Shown in pieces: positions 27,261-35,203 of a DNA stretch of 64,000 nt. A program made the translations under genes and the position numbers. How positions within the stretch are numbered: position 1 is the stretch's first letter; the number at the start of each line of letters is the position of its first letter. The stretch comes from an uncultured Planctomycetaceae bacterium (GTDB lineage: Bacteria; Planctomycetota; Planctomycetia; Planctomycetales; Planctomycetaceae). The notes below the pieces were generated by a model that saw nothing but the letters and a program-made list of their open reading frames with translations, did no database searches and had not been told where the DNA came from. Location: assembly GCA_903871805.1 (NCBI GenBank), contig CAIQIE010000209.1:1-64000 (forward strand), written 5' to 3'.

Positions 27261-28223
27261 TTGGCGAAAAAAATTCTGATCGACGCTGACCCAGGTATCG
27301 CCGACGCGTTAGCGATTGTTGTGGCCCTTGCGGATCCCTCGCTGGAAGTGCTGGCACTCACAGCCTGCAGTGGCATGGTTTCCGGAACTCAGGCGACTCG
27401 CAACCTGCATTATCTGATTGGTCTGGTCGACCCTGTTAGACATCCAAGAATTGGCCAGTCTGATCAATCCGGAGATGCCCTGGAGCAGATGCCCGCCGGC
27501 ATGCCACACCCGCAATCCCTGAATGGTCGCTTTGGGCTGGGCGATACGGAGCCGTTGGTAGCGGATCTGCATAATCGCCGCGAATCTGCGCGGTTGATCG
27601 TGGATATCGTTCGTGAGCATCCGCATGACGTACGGATTCTGACTTTCGGACCGCTCACCAATCTTGCCCTGGCGTTTGACCTGGACCCCGAGTTACCGGT
27701 TCTGCTGGATGGTGTCATCTGTCTTGGTGGGTCACTGCATTCCGTCGGAGACGTCACGCCATCGGCAGAGTTGAATCTGTGGTGCAATCCGCAGGCTGCT
27801 CACTCAGTGCTTAAATCACCGGTTGGGAAAATTCTTGTTCCCCTGGAAATTGGCCATTCCACCGGCCTGACCTTCGAAGACCTCGATCGACTCAGTGGGC
27901 TCATCCCTTCAACCCCGACGGGCGAATTTCTAACCGGCCTGCTGCAGTATGCCGGAAGGTCCTGCCGACAGTTTCTGCCTTTCGAGGAAGTCAGCCTGCC
28001 TGCGGTCACAGCTTTGGCCATAGCGTCGGGAGCGGCCACCTTTGAAACCGCGCGGCTTGCCGCGGACGTCGAAGTCAGTGGCGACGTGACCAGCGGCACG
28101 CTGGTTCTGGACCGGCGTCGTTTTCAGCACCGCCAGCCGAACGTGGAAGTCGTCACCAGCGTGGACAGCGCTGCCGTCGTGGACTATTTCTGCCGCGGCG
28201 TCCGCAGAATTGCCATTCGCTGA
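27261..28223 (+). CDS. Inosine-uridine-type nucleoside hydrolase homologue with altered metal site
   Basis: 320 aa from TTG at 27261 (LAKKILIDADPG); the track's 26817 start adds 148 residues unrelated to the family. The fold is that of IU nucleoside hydrolases: ILIDADPGIADALAIVVAL, LTFGPLTNLALAF, GGSLHSVGDVTPSAELNLWCNP and VPLEIGHSTG. The N-terminal calcium motif is normally DxDPGxDDA; here the first Asp of the pair is Ala (GIADA). The C-terminal ligand motif, usually HD-A-x-A, reads SLPAVTALA, so the last metal-binding Asp is Pro. The enzyme may therefore be inactive as a ribohydrolase or act on something else. The Hhe-like gene follows by 164 bases on the same strand. Confidence 0.75.
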   Translation: MAKKILIDADPGIADALAIVVALADPSLEVLALTACSGMVSGTQATRNLHYLIGLVDPVRHPRIGQSDQSGDALEQMPAGMPHPQSLNGRFGLGDTEPLVADLHNRRESARLIVDIVREHPHDVRILTFGPLTNLALAFDLDPELPVLLDGVICLGGSLHSVGDVTPSAELNLWCNPQAAHSVLKSPVGKILVPLEIGHSTGLTFEDLDRLSGLIPSTPTGEFLTGLLQYAGRSCRQFLPFEEVSLPAVTALAIASGAATFETARLAADVEVSGDVTSGTLVLDRRRFQHRQPNVEVVTSVDSAAVVDYFCRGVRRIAIR

Positions 28224-28386
28224 TACCATCCAGCACTCCGGCCCGATGTTGCTGTTTTTTAAGATTTAGGGTTTCCAGACCGGCATTCGCCCCCCTTTTG
28301 CGGCCGGGGAATAGTACACTACGGAGTATGATCGCCTTCCCCGCAACAGACTTGAACCTGCCACAACGCCTGTAGTTTTCGCAAAA

Positions 28387-31300
28387 ATGACGGGCATTGT
28401 TCCCGCGGGCATTTCCGCATTCACAACTTTCCGGTGCACCATGTCCGGCCAGTCTGGTCCTTCCGAATCCCAGAAAACTCCGGCCTCCGAACCTGTCTCC
28501 ATACAGGCTTCGGTGTGTGATCGAATCAACTATGCCTCATGGCAGAATTCCGTTCCGCTTCTGACAACACTCCAGATCGGCAATGATGGTCCGGAGGCGA
28601 TCTCTTCTGTTGTTCTGGAACTGCATTCCGAGCCTGCGTTTCTGCGTCCTCGGCGATGGATCATCGATCGCCTTGCTGCCAAAAGCACTCTGTCGCTCAG
28701 CGACTGCAGTGTCGAAATGGACGCGGCAAAGCTGAATGCCCTGAATGAAGCAGAACGCTCGCAACTCCGTTTCAGGCTGCTTCAAAACGACACCCTGCTG
28801 GCCACTCACACCCAGGAGGTTCGTGTATTGGCGCGGGATGAGTGGGGCGGTGTTGGGTTTATGCCGGAACTGCTGGCGGCCTTTGTCATGCCGAATGATC
28901 CTGCCGTTGCCGGAATTCTAAAGCAGTCCGCCAACAGCCTTGCAAGGCACGGCCACTCATCGGCTCTGGATGGCTATCAGTCCCGTGACCCGGCACGAGT
29001 GTTCATGCTGACGGCCGCGGTCTGGTCTGCTGTTGCGTCACACCAGCTGACCTATGCCAATCCGCCGCAGAGCTTTGAAAAGGAGGGCCAGAAGACTCGT
29101 CGCCCCTCCACCATCCTCGAGTCGGGACTTGCCACCTGTCTGGACACCACGCTGCTGTTTGCGTCCGCCATCGAGGCACTGGGACTGAATCCCGTGATCG
29201 TCATCCAGCAGGGCCACTGCTTTGTTGGTGTCTGGACGATCGAGCGCACGTTCAGCAATCTGATTGAAAAGGATGTGACCGAAGTCCGCAAGGCTTTAAC
29301 CTCACGCGAGCTGGTACTGTTCGAAACCACACTGATTACGTATCGGCCGGCGGCCACCTTTGACCATGCCCGCGATACCGCCAGAATGACGCTTGCTCAC
29401 GCAAATGATGAACAGTTCTGCGTGGCCATCGACGTACGGCGAGCGAGGATGGCGCAGATTCGTCCCCTGGCATCACACACCGTTGGTACCGACACCGCAG
29501 CCACAACGCTGCAGGCAACCGACCTGCCACTGCCGCCACCGCCCAGCGCGGACATGCTGCCGATCGATTTTACTGAGGAAAAACCGGTCACGGCAGAAGG
29601 ACGGATTGAACGCTGGCAGCGAAAGCTGCTGGATCTTTCACTGCGAAATCGTCTGTTGAACTTTCGTCCGTCAAAGCAAACCGTACCCTTCCTGTGCCCA
29701 CGACTTTCACAGCTGGAAGACATGCTGGCAAGCGGCGGCAAGGTCACTGTCATTTCACTGGCCGAACAGAACCCAAAAGGCGCCCGAGACGCAGGGACTC
29801 ACTATCAGAAAACCCAGCTGGACCTCGATCAGGAATTTGCCACACAGGCCCTGCAACGGGGCGAACTGGCTGCTGATCTGGGTTCTTCCGAACTCTCAGC
29901 ACGCCTCACGGAACTGTTTCGTCGAGCCCGCAATGATCTGGCGGAGGGCGGGTCCAATACGCTGTTTCTGGCCGTCGGATTTCTTCGCTGGAAACGCTCC
30001 GCAACCGACAGCATTGCGTATTCGGCGCCGCTGCTGCTGGTTCCCGTAAGTCTGCTTCGAGCCAGTGCTGTTTCCAGCTTTCAGCTGGCGCATCATGAAG
30101 ATGACGTACAGTTCAATTCCACACTGCTGGAACTGCTGCGACGAGATTTTCAGAAAGATCTGCGACACCTGGCCACCCAGCTTCCCCGGGATGAGCAGGG
30201 GGTTGACGTCGGGGCCATGCTGAACCAGATGCGAGCCGCCGTTCGCGACATTCCCGGGTTTGAGGTAGTTGACGAAGCGGCTCTGTCAACGTTCTCCTTC
30301 GCCAGGTACCTGATGTGGAAGGATCTGGTGGATCGCGTTGATCAGCTGCGGCAGAATCGAGTCGTTCGGCATCTGATTGAAAACCCGGAAGAACCATTTC
30401 ACTCAGGAGTGTCGGGGACATTTCCGTCGTGTGAAGAGCTTGACCAGAAATACACTCCCGATCAACTGGTGCACCCGCTTCCCGCAGACTCTTCACAGAT
30501 TGCCGCGATTGCAGCTGCCGCGGAAGGCAATGATTTCGTCCTGATTGGCCCGCCCGGAACAGGCAAGAGCCAGACCATCGCCAACATGATTGCTCAGTGC
30601 CTTGCACATCGAAAAACGGTCCTGTTTGTTGCGGAAAAAACCGCGGCACTGGATGTTGTCTTTCGACGCCTGCGGCAACAGGGGCTGGGCGATTTTTGTC
30701 TGGAGCTGCATTCCAGCAAAGCCGAAAGACGTCGTTTTCTGGATCAGATGCAGGCTTCATGGAACGCCGCTCATCAGCGGATTCAGGAAGACTGGCAGAG
30801 CGTGAATGGTCGCCTGAAGATCCGCCGTGATCAGCTGAATTCCTATGTGGACGCGCTGCACAAAACAGCAGCACATGGCTGGAGTATCTTCAGGGCCATG
30901 GGTGTTTCCGTGCAGGGATCAAAGACCTGGTCGCCAACACTGACATGGCCCGTATCCCGACAACTGGACACCACCGCCTACAACGAACTTGTCGAACTGC
31001 TGAACGAAACAGCCCTGGTCTTTCGTTCACTTGAAGGCCAGTCTTCGCCACGGTTTCTGAAAAATGCCGAATGGACTCCCGTATGGGAATCCTCGCTGCT
31101 GCAGGAAACGGAGCGACTGGCCACAGCCACAAAGGCTCTGCAGACACAGCTTTTCGGCTTTGCGTCTGCTCTGGGACTGACGTCGCTCACAGATGTTTCC
31201 ATTGAAGAGCTGGAGTTGTTTGTGCAGGCTGCCCGGGCGGTAACAGCTTCCTGTTCCGACGAATATCGAAATCTCTTCGATCCTCAGTTTCACACGTGGA

Positions 31301-34251
31301 TGGCCGAATCTGAAAAACTGGCAACCGCCATTCGCCGGTACACCGCAGCAGAGCAGGGCACCAGAGCACGATATTCCGAAGAAGAACTCAGTCGCATTCC
31401 TGTCGACCAGCTGGACCTGGATTATCGCAAAGCTGTCGCGGCAATCTGGCCTTTCAGTCGGATCGCTAAAGGTCGCGTGCAAAAACTTCTGCAGACGTAT
31501 GCTGTCAGTGGTCAGGCTGATCCCGAAAGTGACTTGCGGCATATTCGCGGGATGCTGACGGCACTGACCGAAATTCGCCAGTACCGGCTGACGGCCATGA
31601 TTCCATTCCCGGAAGGCTGGAGAACGGAAACTGACAGATTGCAGAAGTGGATCGAAGCAGCGACGCTGTCGCGGAAAAAATTCGATGACCTGCAGACTCA
31701 GTTTGGCCCAGCGGCCCCGATTCTGTCCACACTTCAGCAAACTTGGGCTGGAAATGCTCAGAAACAGTCACTGCGGGACAACGCCGAGCTGCTGCTGAAA
31801 GCCTATCAGCGTTTTTCGGCCGCACTGCAGGGCTTTCGTCAGAAGTCCGGGGCGTCTCCGCTTTCCAGAAGCAGCCGCACCGTGTTTGCTGATGTGACCG
31901 ATGGAACAAAAACGATCCAGGAACAGCGACCACTGCTGCGAAAATGGACCGTCTGGTCCGGCGTTCGAACACGCAGCGAAGCGCAGGGATTGACGCCTTT
32001 TCTCGAGGCACTGGAGCAGAAGCAGCTGGCTCCTGACCAGCTGCTTTCTGCGTTTGAGCTGGCCTTTGCGCGCTGGTGGCTGCCGGACGCCATTGGTCGG
32101 AACGCTGTGCTCAGGGCTTTTCAAAGCTTCAGTCACGAAGAAGCCATTCTGGAATTCCGACGGCTGGACGATGAAGCGCGCAGTATGGCCGCAGACCATG
32201 TCAAAAAATGTCTCAACCGCATACTGCCAAAAATCGACCAGCCTTCACGACAGTCCGAACTGGGGCTGCTGCGACATCAGATGCAGCTGCAACGGCCCAG
32301 CCGAACCATTCGCGAAGTGATCGCTGGCATGCCGGAATCTTTTGGCAAACTGGCGCCGTGCCTGCTGATGTCGCCGCTTTCCATCGCCCAGTATCTGCCC
32401 GCATCACAGCCTCTGTTTGATGTCGTGATTTTTGATGAGGCCTCGCAGATTACGACCTGGGATGCGATTGGTGCGATTGCCCGAGGGCGGCAGACGGTGA
32501 TTGTGGGCGACCCCAAACAGTTGCCACCTACCAACTTCTTTGGTCGTGCTGATTCGGATACTGAAAATGAGGATCTTCAGGATCACGAGAAGGATCTGGA
32601 AAGTATTCTGGACGAAGCCCGCGCGTCCGGTCTGCCAACGCTGCAGCTGAACTGGCATTATCGCAGCAGCCACGAATCGCTGATTGCCTTTTCCAACTGG
32701 CACTACTACGACAACCAGCTGATCACCTTTCCCTCGGCAGTGACAAAAGACCGTGCTGTTTCGCTCAGATACCTGGCTGATGGCATCTTTGACCGCGGAA
32801 AAAGTCGGACCAACCGCCGAGAGGCCGATGCGATCGTCGCTGACGCCGTGCAGCGCATGCAGGCTGGGCTATTGCTGCCCGAAGACCAGCGGCCAACTCT
32901 GGGAGTGATCACCTTTAATCTGCCGCAGCAGACACTGATCCAGGACCTGCTGGATCAGGCCTGCCGGGACTATCCGGAGCTGGAGTGGTTTTTCAGTGAA
33001 GAACGCATCGAACCCACGGTAGTCAAGAACCTGGAAAATGTTCAGGGCGATGAACGCGATGTGATGCTGTTTTCCATTGCCTTCGGACCTGACCAGACAG
33101 GCGCGATGACGCTGAATTTCGGACCACTGAATCGTGATGGGGGTCATCGTCGTCTGAATGTCGCTGTCACGCGAGCCCGAAAAGAACTGGTGGTCTACTC
33201 ATCGTTTAAGGCCGAAAAGCTGCGAGTTGATGGTGTAAAGCACAACGGCGTCATCCACCTGAAGTCCTTCCTCGATTACGCCGATCGCGGGGCTGTCGCT
33301 TTGCCAGCCGCCGATGCCGGCTCTGTCGGCACCTTCGAATCACCCTTTGAACAGGCCGTTGCCGAACGCCTGAAGGATCGCGGCTGGACCGTCATTCCCC
33401 AAATTGGCGTGTCGCGTTTTCGCGTCGATCTGGGCGTTGTCAATCCGGATGCCTCAGGAGCCTATCTGGCGGGGATTGAATGTGACGGAGCAACCTATCA
33501 CAGCTCCGCCACCGCGCGCGATCGTGACAAGATCCGCGAACAAATCCTGCGAAATCTGGGCTGGAATATCGTCCGCATCTGGTCGCCCGAGTGGTGGTAT
33601 GACTGCGACGGGGCTACCGAACAGGTCCATAAACAACTCACCGAACTGCTCAGCGAATACCGACGAAACGGCAATTCTGACAATGAACTGATGGTGGCCG
33701 AATCCACACCGGGGTACATCTCGCAGCCCGCACGAATTCGCAACCGTCCGCAGCCACAACTGGGCATGCTCGCCCCCCAAACGTCGCCGGTGTCAACAAG
33801 TGCAGACGCTGAGCGATTTCGGGACGACGACTACACGGATACGCTTCGCAGCCTGATTCAGCAGGAACTGACCTCACTGGCCCCGATTCGGGAAGACCTG
33901 TTTGTGCAGCGGATTGCCCGCCTGCACGATATTCGGCGTGTTCACGAAAAGACTCGCGAACGCATTTTATCCCTGACCGGCGTATTCCCGTTCACTGACG
34001 AATCCACCGGCCGATTTCTCTGGACAGACACTCCCGCTGACATCATCCCGTTCCGAAAATCGGATGCCGATCAGGAGTTGCGGTCCGTAGAAGACATCTG
34101 TGTGGCTGAGTTGGCTGGACTCCTGAAACACGATTTGTCGCTGCAGGCAGATTCTGACCCGATCGCCGCCGCTGCGCGTCACCTTGGAGCCGGACGCGTG
34201 ACGGCTGCCATTCGTGACCGACTTCAACAGGCTCTGGATCGACTTTCGTGA
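28387..34251 (+). CDS. Giant DUF4011-helicase-Vsr-like nuclease-DUF3320 protein (Hhe-like defence candidate)
   Basis: 1954 aa; ATG at 28441 (MSGQSGPS) is an alternative start. Domains in order: an N-terminal beta region (INYASWQNSVPLLTTLQI); a transglutaminase-like segment with Cys251 (GLATCLDTTLL) and His277 (GHCFVGVW); DUF4011 from about 407 (RWQRKLLDLSLRNRLLNF); an SF1 helicase with Walker A GPPGTGKS at 721-728, Walker B FDEAS near 1350, GDPKQLPPT near 1374, HYRSSHESLI, and VTRARKELVVY near 1594; a Vsr/MTES_1575-like nuclease (about 1652-1737; FEQAVAERL, FRVDLGVV, GIECDGATYHSS); and DUF3320 (about 1815-1880). All key residues are present. The same architecture defines the single-gene phage-defence protein Hhe. 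Role inferred: nucleic-acid unwinding and cleavage against invading DNA. Confidence 0.88.
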   Translation: MTGIVPAGISAFTTFRCTMSGQSGPSESQKTPASEPVSIQASVCDRINYASWQNSVPLLTTLQIGNDGPEAISSVVLELHSEPAFLRPRRWIIDRLAAKSTLSLSDCSVEMDAAKLNALNEAERSQLRFRLLQNDTLLATHTQEVRVLARDEWGGVGFMPELLAAFVMPNDPAVAGILKQSANSLARHGHSSALDGYQSRDPARVFMLTAAVWSAVASHQLTYANPPQSFEKEGQKTRRPSTILESGLATCLDTTLLFASAIEALGLNPVIVIQQGHCFVGVWTIERTFSNLIEKDVTEVRKALTSRELVLFETTLITYRPAATFDHARDTARMTLAHANDEQFCVAIDVRRARMAQIRPLASHTVGTDTAATTLQATDLPLPPPPSADMLPIDFTEEKPVTAEGRIERWQRKLLDLSLRNRLLNFRPSKQTVPFLCPRLSQLEDMLASGGKVTVISLAEQNPKGARDAGTHYQKTQLDLDQEFATQALQRGELAADLGSSELSARLTELFRRARNDLAEGGSNTLFLAVGFLRWKRSATDSIAYSAPLLLVPVSLLRASAVSSFQLAHHEDDVQFNSTLLELLRRDFQKDLRHLATQLPRDEQGVDVGAMLNQMRAAVRDIPGFEVVDEAALSTFSFARYLMWKDLVDRVDQLRQNRVVRHLIENPEEPFHSGVSGTFPSCEELDQKYTPDQLVHPLPADSSQIAAIAAAAEGNDFVLIGPPGTGKSQTIANMIAQCLAHRKTVLFVAEKTAALDVVFRRLRQQGLGDFCLELHSSKAERRRFLDQMQASWNAAHQRIQEDWQSVNGRLKIRRDQLNSYVDALHKTAAHGWSIFRAMGVSVQGSKTWSPTLTWPVSRQLDTTAYNELVELLNETALVFRSLEGQSSPRFLKNAEWTPVWESSLLQETERLATATKALQTQLFGFASALGLTSLTDVSIEELELFVQAARAVTASCSDEYRNLFDPQFHTWMAESEKLATAIRRYTAAEQGTRARYSEEELSRIPVDQLDLDYRKAVAAIWPFSRIAKGRVQKLLQTYAVSGQADPESDLRHIRGMLTALTEIRQYRLTAMIPFPEGWRTETDRLQKWIEAATLSRKKFDDLQTQFGPAAPILSTLQQTWAGNAQKQSLRDNAELLLKAYQRFSAALQGFRQKSGASPLSRSSRTVFADVTDGTKTIQEQRPLLRKWTVWSGVRTRSEAQGLTPFLEALEQKQLAPDQLLSAFELAFARWWLPDAIGRNAVLRAFQSFSHEEAILEFRRLDDEARSMAADHVKKCLNRILPKIDQPSRQSELGLLRHQMQLQRPSRTIREVIAGMPESFGKLAPCLLMSPLSIAQYLPASQPLFDVVIFDEASQITTWDAIGAIARGRQTVIVGDPKQLPPTNFFGRADSDTENEDLQDHEKDLESILDEARASGLPTLQLNWHYRSSHESLIAFSNWHYYDNQLITFPSAVTKDRAVSLRYLADGIFDRGKSRTNRREADAIVADAVQRMQAGLLLPEDQRPTLGVITFNLPQQTLIQDLLDQACRDYPELEWFFSEERIEPTVVKNLENVQGDERDVMLFSIAFGPDQTGAMTLNFGPLNRDGGHRRLNVAVTRARKELVVYSSFKAEKLRVDGVKHNGVIHLKSFLDYADRGAVALPAADAGSVGTFESPFEQAVAERLKDRGWTVIPQIGVSRFRVDLGVVNPDASGAYLAGIECDGATYHSSATARDRDKIREQILRNLGWNIVRIWSPEWWYDCDGATEQVHKQLTELLSEYRRNGNSDNELMVAESTPGYISQPARIRNRPQPQLGMLAPQTSPVSTSADAERFRDDDYTDTLRSLIQQELTSLAPIREDLFVQRIARLHDIRRVHEKTRERILSLTGVFPFTDESTGRFLWTDTPADIIPFRKSDADQELRSVEDICVAELAGLLKHDLSLQADSDPIAAAARHLGAGRVTAAIRDRLQQALDRLS

Positions 34252-34398
34252 ACCGCCTGATGACAGGTTCCGGGATTTCCTTCATTCCTTCAGGAAGCAG
34301 ATTTTGTTCCGGGGCACATTGGTTTACGCTGAATGACACTGTCCTCGTATTCGATTTCGATTTCGGCATTGTTTCACTCCGGACCGCGAAACACACTT

Positions 34399-35145
34399 AT
34401 GAAAACGCTTCTGTACGCTGCCGCCCTCGCTTTGTCACTCTGCTCGCCAACCTGCACCGCCGTGCTCGCAGCCCCCTCCGGACTGGTCGACTACGAAAGC
34501 CGAACGGTCGAAGGCTGGACACTGCTGATTCGAAAAGATCTGCTTGAAACAGAGCCTCAGCTGACCGACCGTGCGATTGAACTGCTGAAGATCCAGCTTC
34601 AGGAAGTGCTCCGCGTCATCCCCAAAACAGCGGTGACAGAACTACAGAAAGTGCGTCTGTATTTCTGCCCGGAGTATCCTGGGATCGGTCCACGGGCAGA
34701 ATATCACCCAAGTGGCGGGTGGCTGAAATCCAACGGGCGTGATCCAGAGATGGCGAAGGGCATTGAATTCACAAACATCTCGATCTTTGAACAGGAAGTC
34801 AGTCGCATGCCAAACTTCGTCCTGCACGAACTGGCGCATGCTATGCATGATCGCGTTCTGAGACTGGGATTTGACAATCCGGAGATCCGCGAAGCCTTTG
34901 AGCGGGCAAAAGCCAGTGGCCGTTATGACAAAGTGGAGCGGCGTTTTGGAAAGGGCCGCGAAAACGCCTTTGAAAAGGCCTATGCGATGACAACGCCTCA
35001 GGAATATTTCGCAGAAAGTACCGAGGCCTGTTTCTCGACCAATGACTTTTTCCCATTCAATCGCGAACAACTGAAACAGCACGACCCGGAGATGCTGATC
35101 CTTGTGCAGACGCTTTGGGGAATCACCCCGGATGCGGCCCAATAA
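34399..35145 (+). CDS. Exported HExxH putative zinc peptidase
   Basis: 248 aa from ATG at 34399, where a signal peptide starts (MKTLLYAAALALSLCSPTCT); the track adds 22 residues. PNFVLHELAHAMHDRVL carries HExxH, and a downstream TPQEYFAESTEACFSTNDFFPF provides a Glu suitable as third zinc ligand (YFAES). This layout is seen in gluzincin-like secreted peptidases of planctomycetes and in anthrax-lethal-factor-like folds. Substrate unknown; periplasmic or extracellular. It lies 148 bases after the Hhe-like gene, and its export signal argues against a role in the same system. Confidence 0.75.
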   Translation: MKTLLYAAALALSLCSPTCTAVLAAPSGLVDYESRTVEGWTLLIRKDLLETEPQLTDRAIELLKIQLQEVLRVIPKTAVTELQKVRLYFCPEYPGIGPRAEYHPSGGWLKSNGRDPEMAKGIEFTNISIFEQEVSRMPNFVLHELAHAMHDRVLRLGFDNPEIREAFERAKASGRYDKVERRFGKGRENAFEKAYAMTTPQEYFAESTEACFSTNDFFPFNREQLKQHDPEMLILVQTLWGITPDAAQ

Positions 35146-35203
35146 AGACGATCGAGCCACAGGGAGTCCACAGCTTCCATGGATTCCCTGCCAGTACCGC
35201 TCT

